Shown: one piece after another, positions 36,413 through 47,791 of the stretch | How positions within the stretch are numbered: position 1 is the first letter of the stretch | How the letters are laid out: every line of letters starts with the position of its first letter | Source: Avena insularis | Lineage: Eukaryota > Streptophyta > Magnoliopsida > Poales > Poaceae | Reading direction: 5' to 3' | Assembly (NCBI GenBank): GCA_023614405.1 | Contig: CM042694.1 | Span: 91,247,285-91,311,284, forward strand | DNA: 64,000 nt | Translations under genes and position numbers: made by a program | Notes under the pieces: model-generated | Databases searched by the model: none | What the model was told of the DNA's origin: nothing | What the model saw: the letters and a program-made list of their open reading frames with translations, nothing else

Positions 36413-36870
36413 TCTTGTGTCGGTCCATTTGTGTTTCACCTTCATCTCCAGAGCCTTAAGTGTTACATGCAAGTGGGTATCCTCAGGCCGACATCCTTCA
36501 TACAATGGAGTACTCCCGTCTATATCTAGTTTCGCCAGCTTGGCTTTCTCTCTAGCGACAGCTTTGGGGTTGCTCGTCTCCTTGAGGAGCAGTTCTTGAA
36601 CATGAGGGTCCTACAAGGCAGTCTGCAGCGTCTGTTGTGTGTCTGCATATTCTCCATCATCTCCCCCCACATCTCCTTCGTGATGATCATGTTCTGCATC
36701 TCCTTCGTTATGATCATGTCAAGGAGGCTCTTCAGCTTCTCTCCTGCCCTCTCCATTATTGTTGTCCTGCCATCCTTCCTCATTTCATGTAGTCCCATCA
36801 TTAACGTCATCTTCGTCTCTGATCCAACGAGTAAACCCATACATGAAACCATGCACGAGCAAGTGATTAT
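36413..36870 (-). pseudogene. CACTA A TNP2 transposase, N-terminal piece
   Basis: Reading down from about 36670 the frame gives HVQELLLKETSNPKAVAREK and AKLAKLDIDGSTPLYEGC, then THLHVTLKALEMKVKHKWTD, ending at the junction with element G. The same block occurs in B at 12680-12800 (GMTPLYPGC). A stop lies in the first part at about 36610, and the region to 36852 is in broken frames. This is the N-terminal region upstream of the zinc-finger-like motif. Confidence 0.8.
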
Positions 36871-37560
36871 GCAATACTCCGGAATAAGGGTCCCTCAAGC
36901 CCCTGAGTCTGCATTTGCGACACAGACATCTTATCTGGGTCTCGTTGTTCTAGATCATTTCGGCCGTCGCGCCTTTCAAATATCTAGTCACGAGGATTTT
37001 GCTCATCTTGATGATCATGACCGCCTGCACGGTATATAGAGAAAGAGAATATTTTAGAACGCATGCACACACATGCATGCATGGTCGCCAGAAAAATTCG
37101 GCATGACCTCTACTAAAAATAGGACATACGCATAATGCAAACGATTTGCCAAAATGAAAATTAATCAACATTTCGGCAAACGTGCATACACCACGCAACA
37201 CACACCGTACCATACCACAAATTTTGTCACATACACACAAACATTCATACAACACGTAACAATAACATCTCGCCCACACAATCATCACAAGCAATTCATC
37301 GTATACACACAAACATGCATATGTCCTTCCATGCATCTACTCACCTAGTAAACGATGGAGGAGGAGAAAAGTGAATCGGTGGTTTTAGTAGATCTAGCCT
37401 TCCTTTTACAAATCTACCATCCAAAATAGTTTTAGTTGGCTAAAATGAGTGAATTCATGCGGAGAAATTAGGTGGGAGGAGGAAGAACACGACCAGATCT
37501 GGTCTAGAGGGGGGAAAGTGAGTGGAGGGGAAAGTGCACGAAGGTGGGAAAAGTTGGTGG
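36871..37560 (-). other. CACTA A 5' leader and promoter region
   Basis: It lies between the transposase start and the subterminal repeats. It contains ATGCATGCATG-type and CACACA-rich tracts (37040-37330) and a purine-rich stretch with a TATATA-like motif at 37568-37574. No gene is seen. Confidence 0.4.
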
Positions 37561-37947
37561 CTGCTAGCTATATAAATGATGCCCAACATATCAGTGGCCC
37601 ACCTTGCAGAATGCGCTACGGATATGTCAGGGTCCATCTATATTTTCCACTTATGCATGGCCCCTAACATATTCGTGGCGCATTACAGTTCGGCGCGCCA
37701 CAAGAAGTGCACATATCCGTGGTGCACGGACATCACATGCGCCACTGATATGTCCTGAGCCATGCATAAGTGGCAGGTGGGTCTACCCAGCATTACCTGC
37801 GGCGCACTCCTGACCATGCGCCACAGGTTTTTTCTCTATCTGTGGTGCATTTAGATGACATGCGCCACAGGTAATATACCTATGGCGCATCACCATCACT
37901 ATGTGCCACTGGGTACAAAACCATGGATAGCCAAATCTATAGTAGTG
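37561..37947. repeat. CACTA A right subterminal and terminal repeats
   Basis: Copies of TGCGCCAC and GTGGCGCA in both orientations, then the terminus (minus strand CACTACTATAG). They are similar to the blocks at 3021, 18330 and 60299, supporting one family. Confidence 0.85.
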
Positions 37948-38070
37948 GTATGGTGGAAAAAATTTCTACTCTAGCGCTACCATGTTTTGAACTAGATAAT
38001 GTTGCTCGACGAATCTACCATTTGCTCACTTTGCTGGGTCTCTCATTTAGCCTCTCATTACAAGAAACAT
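37948..38070. repeat. GTA target duplication and one unit of the 126-bp array
   Basis: GTA (37948-37950) is the target duplication. The sequence after it (TGGTGGAAAAAATTTCTACTC...GTTGCTCGACGAATCTACC...) is a diverged unit of the array at 59800-60298. Joined across the CACTA ends it keeps the 126-bp period. Confidence 0.8.
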
Positions 38071-38811
38071 GTGCATGCTGAATTTTTTCTCGCTCGTTGC
38101 TGCCTGTCAACACCACTGTCACACTCATTGTATGCCACGACTCTACAAGCCAACAAATGATCTGTATAGAGGTAACACTTGGATTTCAGCTATGAGTTGA
38201 ATGAACATTCATAGCGTTCAACTTCTATAATGGTTAAAAGTATGGCACTCTCATGGTCTGCGTTATAAGAAAAATAAAGAATAACCCTTTTGACTAGAAT
38301 GGTTACAAAAGTCCATCCTATCCTACACAGTCCGGTTAAACTCACTAAGTTCTTGGCATGGTATCTTTACTACTAAGTTAAAAGTTCTTGAAAGAGCAAA
38401 GAATAGAAAAGAAGTATTTGATAGTCTTGATTTACTAATGTGGGTGTTAATGGGACACTCAAATGTTATGCTTCCTTTGACATGATATCTCACTCTTAAT
38501 ATACTAATATGAAATCTTCAAGTGTTCCTTGGCAAGATGAGAGTTAATTAGAGGAATTAGAATAATTTCTTCACATCTAGTTACTCAGGCTTATAAAACC
38601 TTTATTATCGCTACTGTCTTGATTCAACAAAACTTGTATGATACTCTTCCCACTACTCTTTCTATACTAAGTTTTTAGATTAAAGAAGTGATGGATGCAT
38701 GGGACTACCAATTTTAAGTGAACTTGCTTTCTCGTTGTTTGAGTTTAAATGTCTAGTTCCTTATGATTTTTGATTTCTTGCTCGAGGATGATCAAGTTTT
38801 AATCTTGGGGA
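38071..38811 (+). pseudogene. 3' internal remnant of a gypsy element with polypurine tract
   Basis: Mostly non-coding. It ends in AATCTTGGGGA (38801-38811), a polypurine tract like those before gypsy LTRs, immediately followed by the LTR at 38812. No protein is recognisable. Confidence 0.5.
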
Positions 38812-40092
38812 TGTTGATGGATGTGAAAATAGCCATATTTATTTGCATTTAAATACTATATTAAGTAAATAAATTTATAAAATATCTCTCTAGCCTTTCC
38901 ACTAATGACCAATTATGCAAAGATGTGAAAATCGTTGATTTGAACTGTGATGTGTAGAATATCACCCTTTTATGGAGAAATCTGGAGAAATTAAGGGATA
39001 ATCACACATTGCCAACTCAACCAAGTCAACTTGAATCAAACGAATGACGTCTAGAGTGTTAACGAGCATTGATATGGGCGGAGCTTACCCATACCACACG
39101 ACGATGTCTTCCCTAGGAAAAACCATGTAGCTTTCATGAAGGGCCTTATATATTTCAAGACTCCCAGTCATCCCAAAGAGAGCGGCCATTCATAGATTGA
39201 ATCTGGAACACACCAAGGAATATTTACCACATCACCACCACCATAGTTCATCATCTCAATCTCCATCTGATAGCCATAGCCATAACTTGTATTCAAGATA
39301 TTCTCGTGGTTGGCGACTTTGTAAGGATATTTGGTATTGATCTAAGTAATTCTAGAATGTTTTATATCCTTGATCTTACTATGATTGAGTAGTCCACACA
39401 GGTTGTGGGATGGGGAATAGCCTCACAACAATTATGTGTATCTAATTACATGGGAATATTGTGTGGTTATTGCATACCAGAATTGTATTTGTATCATTGT
39501 CTCTCACCCCAATCCTAGGACTTGTCAGGTACCCAGGACCACGAGGATGATCAAGGTTTGAGGTGAGATATGTGGTAATGGCGTCTATGCATGAAAACTA
39601 GTGACAACAAGGGAAGTATAGTAGTCGTTTAGTGATCCATTTGGGAACAATAGCAACATCATAGATCTTAATTCTATGGTATGTATTTTACTTAATAATC
39701 TTTGATAGACCGATACTTTGTCGTATAATGGTTGGACCAAGAGACTTTATGATATGCTTGTGGCTGGCATGGGCTTGAGTATTTACGGATGTGATGCCCA
39801 CAGATTCTATCTATATTAGATCATTTACACATGAATGTGCTTATTATTATTTGTATCCCTTATGTATGCATAGTTGCAGGTGAAACCTCAACCCTGGCCT
39901 ATCTCCATCCATTGATACAACCTCGATAACAAAAACAAACTGTAAAGGCCCGACAAACAAAGATTGAAGCAAACTAACAAGTCTTGCGGACACTCCTCAA
40001 CCTACCGCAATTGTTTCCAAATGTTCTATTAAACATATGTCTTCTAGGAAAATGCTACTATACCGCATCCGTAATCCAGCTCAAAGATATCA
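38812..40092 (+). repeat. gypsy LTR shared by two internal fragments
   Basis: It starts TGTTGATGG and ends GATATCA, about 1.28 kb. It is preceded by a polypurine tract (as a 3' LTR) and followed by a primer-site-like CTGGCTTTGTTGCCAGAGA (as a 5' LTR). The 3' third is repeated at 40607-40960. Confidence 0.65.
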
Positions 40093-40606
40093 ACCTTTTT
40101 TCTGGCTTTGTTGCCAGAGACCTTGTTAGTTAGTTTTATTATTTTTAGTTTATTTATTGTTATTAGTTTACTTTATGTTATCAATTGAAAACCAAAAAGA
40201 ATTAGTTACTTATTTTATTGTTTATCTTATTCCTAAAAACACAAAAAATTAGCATTATGACACAAAATAAGCTTGGGGAATATGCTACCCCTAATGATTA
40301 TTTGCTAGCCATCAGAACAGATAATATGAAATAAAGCCTAACTTTTTAAGCTCGGTTCAACAAAACTAATTTGGAGACTCAGCGTCTGAGGATTCAAGTT
40401 TGTACTTAAATACTTTTACTGATATATGCGACATGATGCACATAAAAGATGTTGTCCCCAATGTGGTAAGCTACGTTTATTACCTTTCTCACTTAGAGGA
40501 AAGGCAAAAGATTGGTTTCTAGCTTTGACTAAGAGGACTATTACTTTTTAGGAGGAATGCACTAATATTTGCATGACTAAGTTTTTCTCTCAAACTAAGA
40601 CTATGC
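40093..40606 (+). pseudogene. gypsy primer-site region and gag fragment
   Basis: The sequence after the LTR resembles a decayed tRNA-Asp primer site (about 40100-40120). At 40470-40600 a frame reads FSLRGKAKDWFLALTKRTIT and MTKFFSQTK, a Retrotrans_gag core motif, with a stop. It then jumps to LTR sequence, so most of the element is deleted. Confidence 0.7.
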
Positions 40607-40960
40607 AACCAAGAGACTGTATGCTATATCTGTGGCTCGTAGGGGTTTTAGTATTTACGAATGAATGTGCCATCTATATTTGATAATTTACACATGAATG
40701 TGCTTATTATTATTATCTTTATCCCATATGTATGGACAGCTATAGGTAAAATCTCAACCTTGGCCTATCTTCATCTATTATTGATACAACCCCGATAATA
40801 AAAGCTAGCTAGAATGGTCCAGTAAATGAAGACTAAAACAAACTAAAAAGTCTTGCAGACGGTCCTCAACCTACCGCAAATGTTTCCCAAGATTCGTTAA
40901 ACCTAGGTCTTGTAGGGTAAAAAGTACTATAATACATCCATAATCCGATCGAAGGTATCA
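40607..40960 (+). repeat. partial gypsy 3' LTR (last third)
   Basis: It matches 39735-40092 (CCAAGAGACT, ATTTACACATGAATGTGCTT and the end ATCA). Its 5' two thirds are absent. Confidence 0.75.
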
Positions 40961-41717
40961 GACTCTCCGTGAACATTGGAGAGCAGCCTGCAAGATGGTG
41001 GTAGACGACTTCACTGGAACTAGGGACGACAACACCATAGCCACACGGGAGGGAACAACCTCCACCACCGAGAGGCGGTAGTTGATAGGACAGAGGACCA
41101 GGGTCACACCAGGCCCAGATGGGCCCAACCGGGCCCAAATACAGAGCTCGTAGAATGCCACCTCACCGCTGCAACATGCATGCAGCATCACTGCCATCCC
41201 CTATACGAGCATCATAACCGCCGCCATCTCTAGGAGGCCTAGTAGCCGTATGACCACCAGTCCACCAGGCCTAGATAGGGCTCGAGGAGCCCAGATCTGG
41301 CAAGGAAGGCAGTGTCGACGACCTCCTACAACCGTGGTGCCCGACGCTCCGGCTAACCCACCCGCGCCAGCCAGCACCGCTTCCTCAACTTCACCCTGCC
41401 ACCGCGCACAAGACCATCATCTCCCGAGGAGCACCACCGCCGGAAAAGGAAAGGAGCGTCTCGTCGCCCTGGGAGGGTGGGGATACACGAGAGCGAGGAG
41501 CGTTTTTTCTTCACCTATCGATATAATGGAAAGGGTCATTTAGCCACCTCAACGTCAGCTATCACTATTGAAGGGAGGGAGAGGGGACGACACACCACAT
41601 CTAGTAGAGAACAAGAGTAGGTGGGGGTTGGAGTCGTGGGAGCATTCAACTTCTCTCCTCTGAGTCCTAAAAAACAAAAAAAAACAAAAAAAAACAAAAA
41701 CTTATTTTTCCGCACAT
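40961..41717. other. GC-rich stretch without an assigned gene
   Basis: About 570 bp are GC-rich with short open frames on both strands (for example 41250-41543 plus, 40866-41197 minus), none recognisable. It ends in a (CAAAAAAA)n tract at 41670-41700. It could be a decayed non-LTR element or host spacer; I cannot decide. Confidence 0.35.
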
Positions 41718-42520
41718 GTCCCATCCACATAGGCCCCACTTGGAAAAAACGGAGGAACGTGGATTGTCCTAGCTCAGAACTCATGACATGTGCCGTGTCG
41801 TTGAGGCTGCGTGCATCACTTTGACAAAGAGGCCGGGATGTTTATCCCCTCTTCTGAACAAAAAATATAATGTGTCGTTCAATGTTTTTTTTGCAAAATT
41901 TCACCGATCTATTAATAATCATCAACAGCAGTACAAAGGAACCCAAAAGTAATAGAAAATACAAATAGGTTACTGAACCACCTAGCAACGACTACAAACA
42001 CTAGCGTGAGCCGAAGGCGCGACGCCGTCCTTGCCCCTCCACCGCTAGATGCACCACCGGAGCGAGGATAGAGCGAGGAGGACCTTATTCTGACTTCAGG
42101 ACGTAGTCGTCACCTCAACATCGCGAAAAAGACACTAAAAAGCACATAAAACAAAGAAACGGAAAACCTCCCGCCGGCGAGAGGCCGTGGTCCGCCACAC
42201 CTCCAAGGCCCTAAGGCCACTAGAGGCAGAGCGGACTAGAGGCAGAGCGGACCGACGACGTGACCGGCATGTTGTGCGGAACCCTAGATGGGGTTTTCTC
42301 CTTCATGTCGTCTAATGTGTCGTTCAATGTTAATTTCAACTGTCCCATCCACATAGACCCCACTTGGAAAAAACGAGGAATGTGGATTGTCACATCCCAG
42401 AACTCATGGCATGTGCCATGTCGTTGAGGCTGTGTACATCACTTTGAGGAGACCGGGATGTTTATCCCCTCTTCTCAAAAAAAAAAATATAATGTATCAC
42501 GTTCAATGTTAGTTTCAACT
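41718..42520. repeat. direct duplication of about 180 bp, one copy holding a retroposon
   Basis: CCCATCCACATAGGCCCCAC ... TTCAATG occurs at 41718-41885 and again at 42342-42520 with about 10 % differences. The retroposon 41886-42312 lies between the two copies. Confidence 0.75.
41886..42312 (-). mobile_element. non-LTR retroposon (SINE or LINE 3' end), minus strand
   Basis: It is flanked by AATGTGTCGTTCAATG at about 41869-41884 and 42315-42330, a 16-bp target duplication, and has a T-run at its left end that is the minus-strand poly(A) tail. The minus strand starts GACATGAAGGAGAAAACCCC and ends with a CTGTTGATGATT...AATAGAT tail. Length is about 430 bp. I see no A/B box that would make it a tRNA-derived SINE, so a 5'-truncated LINE is equally possible. 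Confidence 0.7.
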
Positions 42521-42593
42521 ACCGCTAGCTGTACAGAAAACGTGTGCTGAGCAATTAGATACTCGACAAGTAGTACTAGTACAAATCAAATTC

Positions 42594-42751
42594 AAAGCCA
42601 TCGGTATCTCAAAACAGCTGTTTTGATATGGCAAAGCTGTCCTACACGCACGCGGGCATTTACTACTAGATCCTCCAGGGTTCAAAGCCATCGTTATCTC
42701 AGAATAGTGGGTTTGTTGTGGCAAAGCTGTGTGACACGCACGCGGGCATTT
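42594..42751. repeat. tandem duplication, about 83-bp unit
   Basis: CAAAGCCATCG..TATCTCA ... TGGCAAAGCTGT ... ACACGCACGCGGGCATTT occurs twice. No gene is present. Confidence 0.75.
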
Positions 42752-42815
42752 GAGATCGTTCGCGAGCACTTGCTGCCCGGCTATAATTGTGTGGCCCTGG
42801 CCGGAGGAAATAACA

Positions 42816-42916
42816 CTTCATCCGTTCTAAAAAAATATGTTATAGATTTGCATAGATTTATATATGTATCTAGACGCGTTTTAATATAAAGGTACATATG
42901 AACCTAGATAAACGAA
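42816..42916. mobile_element. Stowaway-like MITE, left part
   Basis: CTTCATCCGTTCTAAAAAAA ... TCTAGACGCG is a typical MITE left end and interior. It stops at the CACTA E terminus. The matching right end (TTTTTGGGACGGAGGAA) lies at 55812-55828. Confidence 0.65.
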
Positions 42917-43115
42917 CATTAGTGCACACGGCCCCCTCTAACACCGGTTTGGAGGGCCCTCTAACAGCGGTTGTAGAACCGCTGTTGAGGGTTCGGTGTT
43001 AGAGGGCCCCCCCCCTTTAACACCGGTTCTTATACGAACCGGTGTTAAAGGGTGGCGCACGTGGGGCTGCCGCAGGGCTCAGGCCCCCCCTTTAACACCG
43101 GTATGTGCCGCGGCA
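42917..43115. repeat. CACTA E left terminal and subterminal repeats
   Basis: Inverted pairs of CTAACACCGGTT / AACCGGTGTTA (for example 43017-43050, a strong hairpin) follow the left end. Confidence 0.85.
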
Positions 43116-43396
43116 GGAAAAGGAGATAAATCTCTGCCGCGGCAGGAAAACGGCCTAAATCTCTACCGCGGCAGAGTTCTGCCCCTGCCCCGTTCTGGGC
43201 GTATTTCTGCGGCGCGGCCGGGACGGGGAGGGGGAATCGATCGGGAGCGGTATACACATACATCGTTATCGGTACATACGAGTACATGAATAATTAAGCA
43301 ACTATTATTATACACAACATCGTCATTGTGTGGTATTCTCCGTAAACGTTGAAGCATCAAGTACAAGACAAACACGTTCAATCATATATACAACGT

Positions 43397-46300
43397 TCAT
43401 TTTGGTGGATATCTAAAGATTTCTCCGCCAGGCGTGACGACCTCATCAAGTATGAACCCCGCCAATTCCTCTTTAATGGCTCGTATGCGGTCAAATGGTA
43501 GGAGTTGGTCCCGCATCCGTTCGATCTGAATATATATGAAGAATAGGGTCAATATAAGAATAAAACTCAACACAATTGATGGTAATAAAATAATGTTGTG
43601 TACTTTGTTTACTTACTCTAAGTTGTTCTAGTGCGGCTTGGCCTGTCGCACATATCATGTTGCGAATGAACTCGCAAACATAGTACCCACATAAGTTATT
43701 GCCGTGTCCCTGATGTGCGCACTTTACGAGAATAGAGAGTTCAATCAAAATAATAATCAATAAAGCATGATATAATGGAATTGGAAGCAGAATCAAAGAG
43801 ATACGCAGACCTAGCTAGCTAGTATTACTTACATTTTGGTCTATAAATTTTAGTTCTTCTGACCATTCACCCACGGTCCTGCCCATGAACCTTTTCCAGA
43901 CCCTGTCCGGCAAAGAAAATGGATAAAGGAGTAATTAATTACTTGTTGTCACGAAAGTTGCCGATCTAGTGCGATAATATGATTGAAATTACCTCTGGAG
44001 CATCTCTCTAAAGTCTGCCCATCGCTCTTTTTCTTTTCGTAACGAGTCCATGACAAGGACTTTTCCTGAGTCAGGTTGAATGACTAGCAGAATAAAGTGG
44101 AACCTACGCACGCATAACTCATCATCAGTTACACTTAACATCGAGTAAGCCGAAACAGAATGTGTACAAGAGAGGGTAACAGTACTCACGAGAAGTTGTA
44201 AGGCAATAGTATTTCCCTTTTGGTTTGTTGTCTCAGTAAAGACCTTAGCAACAAATCTTCTGTTTGTCCGGGTTTGGTTCTTACCACTTCTTCATGAACT
44301 CTATTTGGGTCAATGAACCCAACGTCAAAAGGTCCTCCTTTCATGCATTCCATAACCTTTTTCCTGCATAATAGTATATACATATATGATGAGCATATAT
44401 ATACATGCAATTAATGAAGTGAATGAGATGAGATAGAAAATACAGAAATAGTACTTACACACAATAAAGGCTGATGGCAGCTTTGTCGAGTTCCTTCTGA
44501 TTGAATAGAAAATGCAAGTCTTCAATGTTAAGTCGATCTCGTCGTCTCCGCACAAGAAAATCTCATCTCTTATATGCGCCGTGATCCATTCTTCCTTTCT
44601 CGTCTTGCAGAAATCAAGGTACCACTTGTGCAATCTTCGCATCTTTGTTGGTAGATTCTTGAGCTCCTCTTTCTTGACGAGATTCTTCCCATACTTCCAT
44701 GGTTGTATGGGTTTGGCATCGCATTTGGGCAAGTTGTCTCCCATGATGTTCAAGTATGCAATGTAAGTCATCCCCATCTCATTGGCCTTTCTTTGTAGCT
44801 CTGCCTCGTAATCATTTACGGGAGGAGCGTCCCGTGTGTCGAACACTTGGAGCGCGGCGCATGATTGGTTTTCCTGCTCTCCGAGCATGGGAACTGTTTT
44901 CTGGGGTGCCGCACAACTGCTACTTTCAGTCTCCCTACGGCGCCTTGCATCCGCCTTCAAAATCTGGCGCTCGTAGTCCGCAAGACAAGTGGGGTTTCAG
45001 GTTTTAAAAGATTTTTGTAAAACTTCTCCACCACCGCCGGATCTATTTTCTCCTTTGGCTCGGCCCGTCTAGGTGCAAAGAATTTATTGACCTCTTCTTC
45101 CGAGATCCTATTGGTCTCCTCGTCGCTGCAATTCCACGGTAAAACCGGCAATGGCTTGGTGGAAGGCTGCGGGACGTAGTTTTTTGAACTCTTTCCGGCG
45201 TGCTAGTGATGCTCTTCGTGGCGTGCTCTTCCGCCACGCTGAGGAGATGGATGAAGCGCCGGAGATGGCTGACGCGCAAGAGATGGCTGGCGCGCCGAAG
45301 ATGGCTGCCACAGAGAGATGGCCGACAGGAGATGGTCAAGGCCAGAGATGGCTGTCACAGAGAGATGGCTGCCAAGAGGAGATGGCTGAAGCGGCTCAGA
45401 CCATCGACGCTATGGAGACGGCGGGTGCCAAGGCCTCCAATTTGGAAGCACGATGTGTTCCTTCTTCCAAAGAATGGTTGTTTTCACTACAAATTTGAGT
45501 TGAGTTTCCTTCACCTGTAGCATGGTCAAGCTGTGCTTCCTCATATTCCTTCACAACCTCATCCACCCGACAATAGCATAGCCATCTGAATCGGTCGGCG
45601 TGGCAAGTTCCACCAGCTACAGGAGGTAAGGCATAGCCGACACCACCTTAATGGATAAGCCCATTAATCTCACATGTAGCTCAGCGTGTTCGCCTCCGTG
45701 ATCTCATCCACGGGTATCGAGGACCCGCCATTTCAAGCGTAATGACGTTCTCCGTGGAAGCCACACGCTGCTTTTCCGCTGCAGAGTCTAGGGCCGGCAG
45801 CTTCCAATGCAGGCTCTTGTGCCGCTGAGATGGGCCGGTAGCTTGATGGTTTGTGTATTCACTTGCGCCTTCAGCCACAAGTGCATGTTCTATCTGTGTC
45901 ATCCGCTCAGACGCTCTTTTTCTTTTACGCGCGCCATCTGAAGAGTCGCCCACTCGGCAAACCCATCCTTCCACGTCATACCCCTGTGCCTTGTGCATGT
46001 CCAGGGTGTTCTTTTTACCGATGGCGTGTGAGCTGGTCATTCTCTCTGTCGGGATGGAAGGTCTGGCTGTTTCCTCGTATGCCGTGATGAGTTCAGTGTG
46101 GGTTTGGAAAGAAGGTTGGGAAGATACACAATCCTGTTTCGGGTCCAACCTTGCCCCGATTCAGAGAACCAAGTCTTTGCACGTAGGTCCCACCCATGTG
46201 TCCGGGGTGTGATCCTCTCACACGCAGGCGTTCTCAGCTTCCTCCCACTTAGGCCTCTGAGATATGTAGCCACCTGACCCTGTCCTCTGGTGATATTCCT

Positions 46301-47099
46301 TCTTCTGGGCATTTAGCGTATTGGTTTCTGACCTCTTTGTAGCTATAGCACCTTTCTTGTATGCCACAAATTCGCGCCAGTGAGGTCTTATCTTCGCATA
46401 ATATGCGTCTTTGAAATCTGGAGTCTCGCGAGCTTTGACAAATTTGTTCAATTTTTTATTCTAGTTGCAGAAAGCGTCAGCCATCTTCTTTAGAGTCCAC
46501 TCTTTGACCTTTTCCTTTATAACCGGATTGTTTTCATCCTCCTCTGGCGAAAGGGTGAAATTTACCAACAGCGAATTCCAAAGCGTTTCTTTGGATCTTT
46601 CATCGACAAAGGTACCATCGCCCTTCTTTGGCTTATTCCAATATTCAATTGTGATTGGGATTTGGTCCCTAACAACAACTCTAGCCTGACGTACAAATTT
46701 GTCTGCGGCGTTCTTGGGCTCCATCGGCCTGCCATCAACACGGACTGTTTTGATCGTGAACTTTGCACGATCTTTCGACCGATGGCTCGCGCCTCGCTTG
46801 CTCTTTTTCGTAGAAGAAAATGGTTGCTGGCTGGTCGATCCAGAGGGCTAAAAGAAGAAAGAAGCGTTAATTAATACATGTAGAAGAAGATTGTTGGTGG
46901 AAGTCAGCAGAGGCTTAATAAATGCATATACCTCGCCAGACTTTGTAATCACTAAATTGCGTTCACCGGAGTCTTCATCTTCTCCATGACTACTTGAGTT
47001 GTCATCATGTCCCTCCAAGTCTAGATATTGTGAGGTGTCCTCATCTATAATGTTCTCCATTATTTCTTCTTCTTCAAGGTTTCTACTAAGTGGATCCAT
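43397..47099 (-). pseudogene. CACTA E ORF2 with complete-looking Ulp1-type protease
   Basis: It starts at 47099 (MDPLSRN, then acidic LEEEEIMENIIDEDTSQYLD). A donor lies near 46935 and an acceptor near 46856. A long exon follows with AADKFVRQARVVVRDQIPIT, YHQRTGSGGY and WEEAENA, a charged coiled-coil middle part, a minisatellite (45240-45400), and WKYGKNLVKKEELKNLPTKM before the protease. The C48 domain is spread over several exons: LLPYNFS, FHFILLVI (His), LVMDSLR (Asp), then NNLCGYYVCEF (catalytic Cys, about 43690-43720) and RAIKEELAGFI up to the stop at 43397. Family C48 enzymes cleave SUMO-like modifiers; the transposon version is of unknown substrate. A TAG at 46461 and frame breaks indicate a pseudogene, though recently active. 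Confidence 0.85.
45238..45400. repeat. minisatellite (GAGATGGCTG-type) inside E ORF2
   Basis: About nine imperfect copies of a 15-21-bp unit built on AGATGGCTG(N)n. On the coding strand it would give repeats of Ser-, His- and Leu-rich sequence. Copy number is likely variable. Confidence 0.75.
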
Positions 47100-47199
47100 A
47101 GTTTCTAAAACAATAATATTATCTAGAGTAAGAGAGTAAACATTCAAGTGGACTTGGATTCATATGCGACAACTCGGATAAAGTACTTAGTGATTAAGA

Positions 47200-47430
47200 T
47201 AAAGTACAATAATATAAGATAAAGTACATTATTAATACATCACCGAAGAATAGCTCGGGTGCATTATAGGATAAAGTATAAGATAAAGTACATTATTAAT
47301 ACATCACCGGAGAATAGCTCGGGTGCATTATAGGATAAAGTATAATATAAAGTACATTATTAATACATCACCGGAGAATAGCTCGGGTGCATTATAGCAT
47401 AAAGTATAAGATAAAGTACATTATTAAGAT
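47200..47430. repeat. 64-bp minisatellite
   Basis: About 3.5 copies; GTACATTATT recurs at 47224, 47288 and 47352. Each unit includes CATCACCGGAGAATAGCTCG, which also occurs once in non-repeated sequence at about 47485-47505. Confidence 0.9.
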
Positions 47431-47791
47431 AAACTAGCGAACGCGGCTGCGTTACGTCAAGGAGCTGCAGCCACAGAAGAGGAACCATCACGGAGAATAG
47501 CTCGGGTGAGATCCGTGAACCTGCGATATTGGAGAACCTAGTCTCCAAAAGATACATGTATCGCCGTACATGCTCGTCCTCCTCCACGATGACGACGTAC
47601 CACCTCCTCGGGGTTGGCTCCTCTGCAGCTCCTCGGACCTCGTGGACGCCACCAAAGAAGCTCGGATTTACGATGATACCGGATTCCTCACCAAGGTACG
47701 AGTCCCGACAGTAGCACCTCCAGTGCCAACCGGCGGTGCCAGACTCGGACATCCCGATGGAGTCCGAGAGCTCGACGCGAGATGGACGCAT
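47360..47791 (-). CDS. hypothetical protein in CACTA E, upstream of ORF2
   Basis: An open frame of 143 codons from MRPSRVELSDSIGMSESG. It has a WHWRCY segment and a central EEPTPRRWYVVIVEEDEHVR block (beta-like, alternating hydrophobic). The last third (after VMVPLLW) becomes hydrophobic where it enters sequence shared with the 64-bp minisatellite. I believe similar predicted proteins are common in Triticeae repeats, but I recognise no domain and no function. The C-terminal tail may be an artefact of the adjacent repeat. Whether it is translated is unknown. Confidence 0.4.
   Translation of the reverse strand: MRPSRVELSDSIGMSESGTAGWHWRCYCRDSYLGEESGIIVNPSFFGGVHEVRGAAEEPTPRRWYVVIVEEDEHVRRYMYLLETRFSNIAGSRISPELFSVMVPLLWLQLLDVTQPRSLVYLNNVLYLILYAIMHPSYSPVMY

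Larger units (their letters stand above)
1..37947 (-). mobile_element. CACTA transposon A (minus strand, nested, 3' end off window)
   Basis: Read on the minus strand the element starts at 37947 with CACTACTATAGATTTGGCTA, a CACTA-type terminal repeat, followed by subterminal TGTGGCGCA/TGCGCCACA repeats. Transposase pieces follow at 36413-36870, 28388-28522, 18580-19197 and 1577-3020, then ORF2 at 1-1262. The pieces lie in order and are separated by a Tekay-type gypsy, an Athila-type gypsy and CACTA B. The 3-bp target duplication on the right is GTA (37948-37950). The other end is not in the window unless it is represented by element D at 60299. The coding parts contain several stops, so the element is defunct. 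Confidence 0.85.
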
